Assembly (NCBI GenBank): GCA_904063045.1
Contig: CAJFCJ010000007.1
Coordinates: forward strand, 244,819-308,818
Length of the DNA stretch: 64,000 nt
Source of the DNA: Dimorphilus gyrociliatus
Taxonomy: Eukaryota > Annelida > Polychaeta > Dinophilidae
Direction: 5' to 3'
Of this stretch, positions 46,132 through 58,299 are shown piece after piece. Position numbers and translations under genes: made by a program. Within the stretch, counting starts at the first letter, position 1. Every line of letters begins with the position of its first letter. Below the pieces are notes generated by a model. It searched no databases. It was not told the origin of the DNA and worked only from the letters and a program-made list of their open reading frames with translations.

Positions 46132-47902
46132 TATCAACCTTCGCGTTACTCTTTCAACAAAGACTGTTCCAGGTAGGTTCGATTCTTGTTTATACGCTTA
46201 GGCCTCGCTTGGTTGAGAAATGCGACCAAAACCACATTAATGTCATTCAAGTAATAATATATAGAATATTAATTTTTTTTATAAGTCTATTATATTAGTA
46301 CGATACAAGTTGTATTTTGTAGGACGTAGCACGATTTTGTATCGATAGAAGGAGAGAGAAAGAGGGTATGTGTATGTGTGTTTGATAAAAGATACAGTTT
46401 ATGAATTTAAGAGCAAAAAAAGAAAATAATTTGCATTTTCCCTTAAAACAAGACAATTTACAAAAATTGTTTAAATCGATAATATAAATTTAATTTTTTA
46501 AGTGACATTCCAATCTGTTTTGATTTTTTTTTCTTCAAAGTTGTTTACATTCCAGTTTCTCTTTCTTCTAAATACAACTCTTGGGTTTTTTCTTTCATTG
46601 TAAACAGGTACTATCGTATTTATTTGATGCGTAATTTAAAAAATGAAGAAAAAACTTGCCTAAAATTGCGCTCTTGTTACGCAATCATTTGAATTTGATC
46701 TACATATATTATAACATATCAATCAATATCATCTTTATAGTGCCTTAACAGCGTCTTTTTAGTCTATTGTTAAAAGAGACGTCTCATAGTGTGGATGAAT
46801 ATTACCAATCCTATTTTAGGAAATTTGAATATTTAGACGTGATTCGGTGACAAAGAAAATGTCTGACCTAACTTATCCAACTCACGAAACCGTTACAATA
46901 TATCTTGGAAACTTTAATAAAAAGAAAGAATGAAGCGAAAGAGACAGAGGCCTACATTTATTTCCTTTCTTTCATAGAACGTTTATTATAGACAAGAAAT
47001 GCCTCTGTAAAGGCGTCTTTTACAGAGTTCCTTATTTATTTCAAGAGGAATAAATCGTACAAGCAGAGTTTGTCTTCTCTCCCGAGAATTTCGTCATTCT
47101 AGAAGCTGAATCAGCAAAGGGTTGTACAGAAATAACCAGTTTAACTCTCTTTTTTGTCCTATAAAAGGTCAAGAACTCCCCATCTTCTTTTTCGCCATTC
47201 CTTTTTTATAGGAGTAAATTCTTTCCCTAACAGATTACATCGTAAATGATCAAATCTTTACTTTGTATTAATACTTTATGTATACATATACTTATAAATA
47301 TCAATGAAAATAGTATGTTTCTTTCAGCGTATTTATTTATACTATATACAGTACATAGTATGGATAATTTATATCATTTCTCAATACATTTACAAGCAAG
47401 ACTATTCAGATAAACGTATTTAACTTTTACATAATTCATAGATAAAATTATTAACAATTTGTTAAACTGTAAAGTTGATATAATAAAAATATTGTATGAC
47501 TCCATCTACCGGTAATATAAGAAAATAGTACTAGTTTTTTATGTCTAATTATAATACTTTAGGGATGTATACTATGTCCTAGTGGCATTTTTTTCTATTT
47601 TATCGAATGAAACGTTCCATCTTTTTTTTCTATTTCCTACCCTTTTTTCATTACGTCTAAATAGTTTAGTTTATTTAAAGAAACTGGTTGTTTAACTATT
47701 TCTTATATTAGGCTAGAGGGTTTGCTTGTTAAAGAAGAAATCATACTTGATATGTAACACAAGGATATCTAATACTAATTAAAAACACCTCAAAATCTTA
47801 CAACTACTAATTATATAGCTAAGATCAATTTATGGAAGCTTTTTTTTCCAGAATGGAAAACTCAACTTAATCCGTTTCTGTTTAAGCTTGGTTTCTTTTA
47901 TT

Positions 47903-47923
47903 TCTCTCTCTCTCTCTCTCTCC
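47903..47923. repeat. (CT)n microsatellite
   Basis: About ten tandem CT units. A second, longer CT run with ACT/TCT triplets lies at about 51727-51775. Confidence 0.85.
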
Positions 47924-50766
47924 TTTTCTCCACCCAAAATTAACGAAACGTTAAAAAAAATACTGCAAAACTGTATATATCTGCTCTTGTTCAATTTATA
48001 TTCATTTATTGCGTTCTAGTCATAAAATTTATGAAATTATGAAAATTATAATTTTGTATATTTAAAACTTTTCTAGCTAACAAAATCCTCACGGGCAATC
48101 AATGACCTTCTAAATATAGTCTCTTCCCTTGAAGAAGACTTCCACGAAGAGGACTTGAACCCTTCTAAGATCCTTATGAATTAAGTTTCTATAAGTAGAA
48201 TCTGCCAAATTAATGTTGAGATAAGGTAATGAGAAGGCAAAGAAGAAAAAGAGACTGGAATGGAAAGAGAGAGGCAAGTAGATAGATAAACTGACAGGGA
48301 AAAAAAAGAGATGAAGTAAGGAAAGTCAATGTGACATAATAAAAATAGCGAATGGAGAATATTGCTAACGCAACCTCGAACTTCTACAAACACTTTAAGA
48401 GGGGGTTCTTACAACAATTAGCAATAGAGTATAAAAGAAAGAGATGCTTTAAAATGTCTTTATTACCCTATGCGTAAGGTGATGGTGAAAGGGCCCTTAA
48501 ATGATGACACTTTTCCGCCCTTCAAATGTCGTATGAAAGCGACAGTGAGTGTATTCTATGTCCAAGATCGATCGATGTCACAAATTGAGAGCCGATAGAC
48601 GCTTGGCATGAAGTTTCCGACGTCACTTTTTTTTTATTGATAAAATAAAAGAGGAAAAAAATGTTTATTTCCATCGAATAGCTGAGAATCCTTCTCAGAC
48701 AGTTTTAGATACTATTTTTAAAATAGAGGATAATAAGAAACGACTTGTTTTGCCTATAAACATTTAACCTACGGAAAAGATGCTTTATAATAATAGATCT
48801 TTTGTTAACTTTTATGATATTTTATCGGCAAATTAATGTACCTACAAATCAATAATATATTCAATATTCTTTGAAATCGACTCTACCAATTTATATACAA
48901 TATTCTTATTGTAAAGTAGCTACGCACTAGTTTCAATCTTTATCGTCCTTGAATTCGTATTTTAGTTTTCTCTATTTTAAACTCAAAACCATCTTCGAAG
49001 TAATTGTCTTTCAATAACTAATTTACGATTTATTAAGGGGATATAATTCGTAAAGGTGAAGGACAATAAGGTCGTTATTCTACCTCTTACGTTTCCATAT
49101 GGTTGGCAAGAGGTGATACCGGATTTTTGACTGTTAGTTAACTTAAGGAAAATTGGATTCCTTCGTTTCTAATCCCGCTAAAGCTGCTTTTGTGTAATTA
49201 AACTAATTTAATTTCGCCCGGCGTCTTACAAACAAATTATAAAAGCGCCGTCTATCGGTATCGCGTAGAATTTCCAATTTGGCATTTGTTAAGTGAAGGG
49301 CGCTTGTAGAAGTTATGTTTCATACGCGTTAAAAGCAAGATATTGTTTGTACATTGGTTTCTTTTTATAAAAGAGAAAAGAAGACAAAAAATGAAGCTAC
49401 TAAAAAGAAAGTAAGTTGAGTTAATGTTGTATAAGAGAGACAATGTAAAATAGAAAATATTTTACCTCTTTTTTTGTTTATATTTAACAAAAACATTTTT
49501 TTTAATTACTTAATTTCACCTTTTATCTATAAAAAATATTGTTAATATTGATATTTTATATGACTGCTATAGTTGAAAATATTACAAAAAGCTATTTAAG
49601 AGGCTTATATCAGTGCATCTCGGGTCCATTTAATAGGAGTAAAAGATTAAAATAAGGGGTTTATGAATAGATAGTATTATTTTATCGAATAATCGTTTTA
49701 AGGCTATGACTCCTCGGTATAAAATAACAACAATATAAGTTAGTATATATGGAGCATACGTCTATGTATGTGCACTTATTTATAAAAGGGTACATGAATA
49801 AAATAAAAATAGAGAGCTATTTGTTTCGTCTTGCCAACTTGTGCTACTAAATTTCTCTCAACAACTCTAGTTCAATCCTCGACAGGCCTATATACAGTGC
49901 AATTGGTCTCTAAAGGCCTTCCATCATTTCTATATTTCTAGGCAAAAAAAATATAAAGCATAGATGACAGAAACAAGAATGAAACGATTCTCCTTTTCTG
50001 CAAAAATTACATTACGTCTGGTATAAATTTAATAGATTAGCTTATTTATTCGTTTTGTTTTGTTTCAATTTTATAAGTGAAAACATAGTGGAAGTAGAGA
50101 GTAAAGGGAAGAATAATAAGTGGAAAAAATAGTAAAGAGAAGTTGTACTAATAGCAGTTGTAACTGTAGCTTGCCTAAAAAACTAAAGAGAAAGCAACAT
50201 AAATGTGAGAAAAAATAAGGAAATAAATAAAAAAAGAGAAGAAGAAGCAGGCGATACGAAAGGGGATAAGAGAAAATAAATAAGTGCTTTATTAAGTTTA
50301 GCATACGACAATTTTGATTACCTTTGCTTTAGATAAAAAAAAAATGAAGAAACTTATACAATGATCAAACTATCTTTTCTTACAAATTCAATATTTATGG
50401 ATCTATAATAAACAAGCTACAGTTTGAATGTTTACACAACCGTTGACAAACAGTCTATAGAATGGACTATAATTCTTAAAGCTTTCTTTTTCCTTTTTTT
50501 TTAAGAGAAATTCTCTAACAGTAGTTTATTTAGGAAAAGAAGAAAGAAATTGATAAATTTTCTTTCGTAGTAATAATTTACTTAAATATTCATAAATAAT
50601 TTTTTTATTGTTTTATATCTGTACAATAGGAAAAAGAGATATTTGTATGAATAAATATCTATAATAATAGATTAATCAATTGATAAATATGTAGAAATGT
50701 TTAGAGTTCTTTAAAAGCAGAATAAGAGGATATAGGTGATCAAGTTTATTAAATATTCATTGGTCC

Positions 50767-51003
50767 ATGGCGATGAATCGACGCGAAAACAATCGCCTTG
50801 CGCGAAATTGTGATCAATTCTTAGTATACCTACGAGAAATGTTCGTTTTTCGTTGGCTCCCTTATCAGTTACAGATAAGGCGTCCTTGGAGAGTACTTTG
50901 CATGCTAAAAAATTGCAGGAAAGGAGACCCTCACTCCTCATCCCGTCCAACTTTGTCTCTTTTATCAGCTCTTTTTAAAATTGTACGGCGTCTCCTATGC
51001 TAA
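50767..51003 (+). CDS. Doubtful 78-aa basic ORF
   Basis: Begins with a strong start context (TCCATGGCG) and gives a basic protein (MAMNRRENNRLARNCDQF at the start) rich in Arg, Leu and Cys. The segment is less AT-rich than its flanks, but the opposite strand is open for a similar length. There is no domain and no splice continuation. Chance in a GC-richer island is as likely as a gene. Confidence 0.2.
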   Translation: MAMNRRENNRLARNCDQFLVYLREMFVFRWLPYQLQIRRPWRVLCMLKNCRKGDPHSSSRPTLSLLSALFKIVRRLLC

Positions 51004-51726
51004 TTTTACTTGCTATTTTTTAGTACAAGTCTGTTGCGTAAATAATAACGCCATCTAGGGCTGACTAAGAAGTATATTGTACGATTGATCCAGGCTGATT
51101 GCTCCAGTTTATCTTACAATTAAATCACATAAAATACATAAATCTGTATAAATCGATATGAAATTGAAGAGAAATTTGGAGGGAAAGCTCTATCGCATTG
51201 GCTAATATACTTATTAATTATCGTTAGACGCATAGGCCTATTTCTCATTAATTACTGGTCGATTTTCCCTCAGTGTTTTATTGGCGGTGAGACAGTTGAA
51301 ACGTTATTAGCTTTCCAAGAAAAAAAGATATCTTTCTAATTTAGTATATATATAAATATATTAGTATATATACTGTATATATATAAATTTATATACTGTA
51401 TGTAGGGCATATTTAAAGAAATAAAACTTTACGTGCATATGAATATTTAATTATATATATGAAGTATGTTTATAGCAAGTTCTTTTTTTGCTTGAGTCGA
51501 TATCACACAAACTGTAACAAAGGCAAAATAGCTGGTATGAAGAAAAGGCGTCAAAAGGTTATTGACTATTAGAATTACCCTTCTCTAAAGTCGACCAATA
51601 AATTAGTTTACTTTTTTTTAAAAATAACATACCGTTAAAACCTTTAGCATAAAGAGCGTTACTTTTTTATTATATGTACTGTATATATACAAAATATAAG
51701 AGATTAAAGAGGTGAAGTAAAATACC

Positions 51727-51737
51727 ATCTCTCTCTT

Positions 51738-51768
<31 letters not shown>

Positions 51769-51775
51769 ACTACTT
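51727..51775. repeat. (CT)n followed by CTA triplet repeat
   Basis: CT dinucleotides with one TT interruption, running into CTACTACTTCTACTACTT-like triplets. Simple sequence repeat. Confidence 0.85.
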
Positions 51776-52674
51776 TCGTTTTGGAGTAAAATGGTAATTT
51801 CTTGTTTTATTTTTCCAAAAGAATAAAAAAGGAATAATACCGAAAGATAAATGCAAAATCTTTAAGGAAGTGAACGTTTTGTAGCATAAAGTTTTTTTTA
51901 TCTAATTTAGGAGGAGTGAAGAAAAGCTAACCAAAGCTTTTAGGCAAATGGAAGGATAGTAGAGAGGGTAAAAAAAATTTGCTATAAAACTATGTACAAA
52001 GCGAAATTTGAATGGTACTTTTTCTATTTAGTAATTTTTGAGGGGTAATTTTCTATGAATTTTTCCAATCTATCCTTCATAAGTGCGTATTCGATACAAC
52101 TATTATTCCTCTATAAATGACTGTACAATTATCTTTCCACGATCACATGATTCCGTAATGGAGAGTTGTTTGTTACCGATAGATGTAGAGAAAAAGAAAG
52201 AGAGATAGATTAGGGAGTGGTTGGTAGAAGGGGAATGATCGAGTGGATGAGAGATTTTCGTAATATACAATTATCTCTTTTTACTTCTGGTCCTTATTAT
52301 GCATTCATTGCATCATATTTTTACATAATTACCCTAAAATTTATTGCATAACCGTCTTTCGTGACTTCTTGACTATCTATCAAGCATTTTTAACCTGAGG
52401 GGGGTTTTCCATAAAGGCTAAATCTTACTTAACGATTGTTATTTTTCTTGGAAAAGGAGGAAAAAGGTGTTTTTAACTTTAACATCCACGCCCAATAATA
52501 AATTGAGTAAGAGCGTCGATCGAAGCGAAAAATAAGTTTGCCAAACTCCAAACCCTTTGTATAAGTTGTATAGTAAAAAATTTGGTTGGAATTCAATAAA
52601 TCAAGCCAAGCGAAACGAAACGCAGGGCTGCAAACAACAGCTGCAAAATCGCAATTGCCCGACAAACTCTCACT

Positions 52675-52682
52675 TATAAAAG
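52675..52682 (+). promoter_or_regulatory. TATA box candidate (TATAAAAG)
   Basis: CACTTATAAAAGCGACG matches the TATA consensus. It lies about 300 bp upstream of a 60-codon ORF (52971-53153) and is nearly repeated at 49238. The expected transcription start would be near 52705. Confidence 0.4.
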
Positions 52683-52970
52683 CGACGCCTATCCATCAAA
52701 GGACTACGAGGCAACAAGTCGCCTTCTATCATTCCTTACTCACCCTCCCCCTCCTCCCCCTCATTCCTAAACTGACTCCCCTATATTTTATATAGTGAAT
52801 TTTTCAATACAGCTATCTCTCTCTTATTAACCCTCCACACGTTCGTTAGGCAAGGTAACAATGTATACTACTTCTGTCTTCTTTTCCGCCCATCTTGCCC
52901 GTTAGGGAATCAAGCGCTTTCAAGTGTATTATTTCCCTCGATAACCGCGAAAAATTGCGTTACTAAAACG

Positions 52971-53153
52971 ATGCTGGTTTTTAGAAGCGCGTCTAGTCCT
53001 GACAAACGCCACGGAAGCCTGTTAAGTCGACTTGATCTGCGTGGCAGACTGCCGTTGACAGGCGTAGAAATGAAAGTGTCTCTTTTCGGTGAGAGACGAA
53101 AATTGCGAATTAGTTTAGTTTCCAACAGCGACGTAAAGAAATTGGTTAACTAA
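52971..53153 (+). CDS. Possible 60-aa basic protein downstream of a TATA box
   Basis: ATG at 52971 in a segment much richer in GC than its surroundings. The product is basic (MLVFRSASSPDKRHGSLLSR at the start, then LDLRGRLPLTGVEMKVSLFG). A TATAAAAG box lies 296 bp upstream and an AATAAA about 45 bp after the stop, which together would make a minimal gene. The antisense strand is also open over this interval and no domain is recognised. Confidence 0.3.
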   Translation: MLVFRSASSPDKRHGSLLSRLDLRGRLPLTGVEMKVSLFGERRKLRISLVSNSDVKKLVN

Positions 53154-56100
53154 AGATTAACATAATACATAAAATGTAAATATATGCAATCCGTAGTAAA
53201 TAAATACGTGTACAATATCCAAATATTCAAACAGTCGAAACTAGTAGGCCTACAATAAGTATAAATACAGTATATATATACAGTATATATATGTATATAT
53301 CTTGTACACCATAGTTGTTTATAACAATACCTAATTACCATACTAATGCTAGTAGAGATAATATGCGACCTTAATAATAATAATAAACAAATGAAATAAC
53401 AGAGTATGTTTTTTTTTATACCAATCCCATCATTTATTGTAGGCCCAGTTTTCACGATCTATTCCAGTATGGCTTTGAGCCGTAATTAAGAAAGGGAATA
53501 AGAATATTTCATCATTTAAAATACTTAGAAAGATTGAAAATTATTTATATATATACTAAAAATCGTTCTACTCTTTGTAGTTATTCATTCCCAGCACATA
53601 TATATTACAGTATATATACTATATAAGTTAACAAGTTTTACATATATGCACTACATATACTAACTAGAGATATATACATACATATATACTGTACATATAT
53701 TAAAATGCTGACGCAACAAGCTTATTTAAACGGACAAACATGTTTTACCGTATACGAAAAGAGAGTGAGTCTATGCAAATGCAATTCAATAAGAAAGAAG
53801 ACTAGCTAACGAAAATGGACAGGGCACGTACAACTTTCGTCGACTAGAATATGAAGAGAAGTTTGCTAGGCATCAAACTAATTAACTGTATAGTAAAGTG
53901 ATTAGAGTTAATTGAACGATCGAGCCAAAATCGGATCACCTTTTTCTCACTCTCCCTCGTTCTGCTTTCTTATGTTCCTGTTTTCTTCTCTTCTCCCTTT
54001 CAATCACCTTTAACTCTTGTACCCTCTTAACCTGAAACAAAAGAGGGATTTACACTATCACCTTTATGTTTCGCATTGACCGTTTTCAGTAGAAAAAAAA
54101 ACATTATGCACTCATAGACTATACGCCAATGGCAAAATGGATGAAAATTGATTGCCGATCACGAGGTCGTTCTATGCAGGGCACAACGTAGCCAATTTCC
54201 GGTCAAATCGTCTTATTTTTCTTTAACGTTACCCAAAAAAAATTATAAATGGAAAGTAATAGTTTTTCCAGGTAGTAGGTAAAGTACAAGTACATTATAG
54301 TCTGTTATCACTTAGGTAACCTTATAGTATTGTTGAGTATAGGACAGTTTTTAATTACTTCCTTTTTTTCAACTTCCTCTTATCTATATTTAATAATTTC
54401 ATTACTTCCTCTCCTGCCATTTAATTAAAAAATATACCATGAGCGTTGTGTCAGAAAGAGGAAGACGAATGATGTATCGCCTTGTTTTTTTTTTTACCGG
54501 TTGAAAATTTAGAAACAGAAAGAAAAACTAGAGCGATTCCTTACAATTCACGGTTCGCGTTTCATCAAACGATTACTGGGCGTCTAATTACTGCAAAACA
54601 GACGAAAAATACTGAATAGATTACTAATCAGTTTGATAATGATCACTTTTATTCTACTTATAGTCAAGTCACTGCCTTTTCTTACTAAAATAAATTTAAG
54701 TAATTTTCATTTTAAAGGGATTGCGCAATAGAGAGATATAGATGGCGCTGTTTGATTTTACCATCTGTAGAAGTTTTTCTAGATGTATTTCTAATAGTAC
54801 GTATGCACACTTAAACGGATAATACATAGATAATATATTATTGACCTATTAAGGAAACAATAACATTTACATTGAAAAACAATAATATTTGATTGATAAT
54901 TTGAAAATTGAATAGCTCTCACAGAAAACTCAGATAGAAGAATCGTTCAATGAGTATGTCCTTTAAACAATAAACGTTTTCTTAAGAAGAGAAAAGGGTT
55001 AATAAAGAAAGGAGAATTTTGATTTAACAAAAATAAATTACAAGTTTTTTATGGTAAGAGTGACCATCACTTTATATGATTATCAATTAAGTGGAAAAAA
55101 GTACCGATTGAAATGAATTTACTGAAGCGGAAAGGCTTAGAGAGAACATTAAACTAAACAGTTTCGGATGAGGTTCTAAAATAGAATGAAGGGAAGTATA
55201 GCTCCTTCTAAGCAAAGCAACAAACTCGAATGTGTAATGCTGCTGAAGCGAGACAAACTTCGTTTGCCATTCCAGCGTTCGGCTAATTTGCTGCTTGTTT
55301 GCAGTTGAAGGCTATAGCTAACGAGATAGTTTTGGTAGCATAAATTTTTGAACACATCTTTTTCCCAAACCGAAATTTTGTTATTTACTTTAAAATATTG
55401 TATGTCTTGACAAACAAACAAAGAAATATCTATTTATTATATAGATTCAGTTCTAATCTATAATATTTTCAAGTCTAATTACTTGTTATCATATCCCTGT
55501 CATAAAAATACAATGCTTTTGAAAAATTCGCATACCTTCGTGACAAACCTTGACAAACTGTAATTTGTAATAAATTGGTAAGCTATAACGGGTAAATATA
55601 CATCAAGTAGCCTTAAGTGCTTCTGCTATGTCGACCTAATTCAATTTGTTTGCAAAATTCATCGAATCTGTGGTTCTACGCAGTCTCTCCTACTGAGAGA
55701 GATTTCCAGTGAATTCTGTCAAGTTTCTAAAACTTTTGCCTAATGCAATTCGCCCATTCTTTATAGTTTAATAGATTGCTAAATAGGGTTCGTTTTAAAA
55801 ACTAGTAAAAGAATAGGAAAAGAATGATAAGTATAAAATGGTAATTATCAATTATACCTTTCTCTTATTCTATCATACTCTTCAAAGAGAAGTTCAATAT
55901 GAATTACAATCCAGTTTTTTAGGGACAACCTTACTTTCAAAGTCATCTACCTATTGTAATCATCTGCAATTTACAGTTTTATTCGATCTGATATACTAAA
56001 ATCAATTTAGAGATGGTCAAGGAAAGAAAGCCAGTGAAACTGTTTAATATCAAGGATAGATTCTAGAAAATACAGTTTATTATTACCTTTCCACTACTCT

Positions 56101-56183
56101 TTTAGTTCTTTTTATTATATACATTTCATTTAACTATCTCTTATTAATTATCAAACATATAGAGCTTGTTTTCTTTTTGCCTA

Positions 56184-58299
56184 ATGAGGTTTTATTTTCC
56201 GTACAGCTTAAAAAATCTTTTCTTCTTGATTTTCCACTTTACTCTCTCATTACCGTGTCCAGAAATGTGCAGCTGCAAATTAGTCAATTCAACTACGTGC
56301 TTGGAAAGCGGGAATTTTGTGGTTGACTGCAGCGATGGAGAACTTTCCGATCAGATAAAGGGGTTAGGAGACGCCAACGCTTTGGATTTGTCTCGTAATC
56401 ATTTTGAGCTGAGACAAGTTCTGGAACTTGTACGAGAAATGAATAACTTAAATAAATTGACAGCAAGATGGAATCATATTCACACTCTAGATGGCGCCTA
56501 CTTACCTGTTTCATTAAGGTTTAAACTTTAGCTTAATGAAAATAAGGAACAATACTCATAATTTTATTCTAAAACAGATGTTTAAGCTTTTCAAATAACA
56601 TCATTGAATCCATTCGAAAAGGCTTCTTTAATCATTTAAAGAATCTCCAAAGTTTGGATATCTCCAGGAATCGGATTGAAATCTTGAATGACGATATTTT
56701 CATAGGCCTAATCGATTTAAAATATCTAGATCTCAGTGGAAACTTAATATTTGATGTTTCAAATTGGATTGGCAGTTTAACAGAGTTAAGGACATTGGTA
56801 TTATCAAGAAACGATATCACAGTAATAGAAGATTATACATTCCAACATTTACATTTATTAGAAAAGATTGATTTGAGTTTGAACCGATTAAATCATATTC
56901 ATAGCAAAGCATTTTTAAATTTACATAGTTTAAAGCTGTTAAATCTTAGTCATAATCATCTAGAAAGAGTACCCTATGCTCTCAAATTGTTAAAGTTAGA
57001 GTCTTTGGACTTATCTCATAATTCAATCCGAATTGTTCATGAGGACGATTTTTGTTTCTCAATTACAAATGAATTAATATTAAAAGGGAATAAATTAATA
57101 TTAATTGATTCTCAATCGTTCTGCCAATTACATGCTCAAATTTTGGATTTCTCTCATAATAGTCAGTTAGTTTATATCGATAGAAATGCTTGGATAAATG
57201 CAACTTCTTTAACAACATTCAATTTAATTGGCAGTAAACTCACAGCTTTGGAAGATAATCTATTGAATTCTGCACCAAATTTAAAAGAAATATACATAGA
57301 TAACGACATCTTAAATTGCGATTGTGGCGTTAACAAGCTCATAAACTTTATCAACACTACAAATTGTATTGATGCACCATCGACTTGTAAACCTCGAATA
57401 ATTTCGCATCTACTACCAAATAGATTGGTTGTCGATTTAGGTGGATCAGTAAAATTATTTTGTAGAGCTGTAGGCGATCCACACCCCAATATCGCGTGGA
57501 ATGGGAAATTACCGATTATTGGTAGAAATTTAGAAATTGATTTTCTTGAAAAAAAACATCAGGGAAACTATAATTGTACTGCAAAAAATGTTTATGGCCA
57601 AGATTCTGCTACAGTAACAATTATTGTACGAAACTTACACGCAAAGGTTAAAATTATTAGCATTTTATAATTCACCTAACGATATTAATTATATCCCTCC
57701 AAATATTTTTCTACTTTTAGGTGCTTATTATGAAAGTGACGTCACACTCAGTAACAGTGGGTTGGAGAGCTAATTCCTCTTCTTACGAGAGGAGTTATGA
57801 AATTCTTTATAGAAGACATAAAGAGCACAATACCAGCTCCTATAGTTCGGTTGAGCTTCAACCATATATGAGGGAATATACCATCTCTAAATTGTCGCCT
57901 AGAACCAAATATGAATTTTGCATGGCGGCCAAGCATGGTAGTGACTTAATTCCTCTGCATTGCAAGAAGGTAGCAACGAGGGCAGTTAGCTACGAGCGCT
58001 TAGGGATATTGAGCGCCAGAAATTATGTAATAACAGGAGCTATTGGCTGCATAATTACATTGACAGCAGCGTTTTGTGGCTTGGGTATTCTTGTTAGAAA
58101 GTTCAATAAAAAGAAACGCTTGCAAGACAACCTTTACGCTGCAAACGAACATTCCTCACAAACCTTTCTTGCACAGATGGATGCAATGATGTGTGATGAC
58201 GTAACCACACCAATTACATTTGAAAACCGAATAGCTCAATTTTTTGAAGAAAATGAAGAAGATAGTGATATCTACCAAACTGCTAATACGCCAACTTAA
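56184..58299 (+). CDS. LRRN-like transmembrane protein (LRR-Ig-FN3)
   Basis: Neuronal-type adhesion or receptor protein. Exons 56184-56518, 56578-57646 and 57721-58299 join to 660 residues. In order: signal peptide (LKNLFFLIFHFTLSLP), LRR N-cap (CPEMCSCKLVNSTTC), about 10-12 leucine-rich repeats (for example LKYLDLSGNLIFDVS, LKLLNLSHNHLERVP) and LRR C-cap (NCDCGVNKLINFI). One Ig domain follows (FCRAVGDPHPNIAWNG and GNYNCTAKNVYG), then one FN3 domain (SVTVGWRANSSSYERSYEIL and YEFCMAAKHG). After a TM helix (ITGAIGCIITLTAAFCGLGI) there is a tail of about 75 residues. This order matches vertebrate LRRN1-3. LRIT and LRFN proteins share it, so orthology is tentative. The TAGATGGCGCC word lies in exon 1. 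Confidence 0.9.

Larger units (their letters stand above)
45913..56183. other. 10-kb gene-poor region
   Basis: The largest gap in the window. It has AT microsatellites (45966-46132, 51345-51400, 53265-53300), (CT)n runs (about 47903-47923 and 51727-51757) and many copies of short words (TATACAGTATA, GCCATCTA, TAGGCCTA). Two TATAAAAGCG boxes lie at 49238 and 52675. Short open frames at 50767-51003 and 52971-53153 are possible small genes but unsupported by domain or splice evidence. It lies upstream of both flanking genes (the EGF receptor and the LRRN-like gene), so it is probably regulatory DNA and 5' non-coding sequence. Confidence 0.5.

Noticed and set aside
46170-46200. GGTTCGATTC word resembling a tRNA T-loop
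   Set aside because: No cloverleaf can be drawn around it; flanks are AT microsatellite.
48110-48180. B-box-like GGGTTCAAGTCC on the minus strand (possible tRNA)
   Set aside because: The T-arm pairs poorly and no A box, anticodon arm or acceptor stem can be built upstream.
48482-48598. ATG-initiated 38-codon frame with a possible GTGAGT donor
   Set aside because: Too short and without a partner exon or recognisable sequence.
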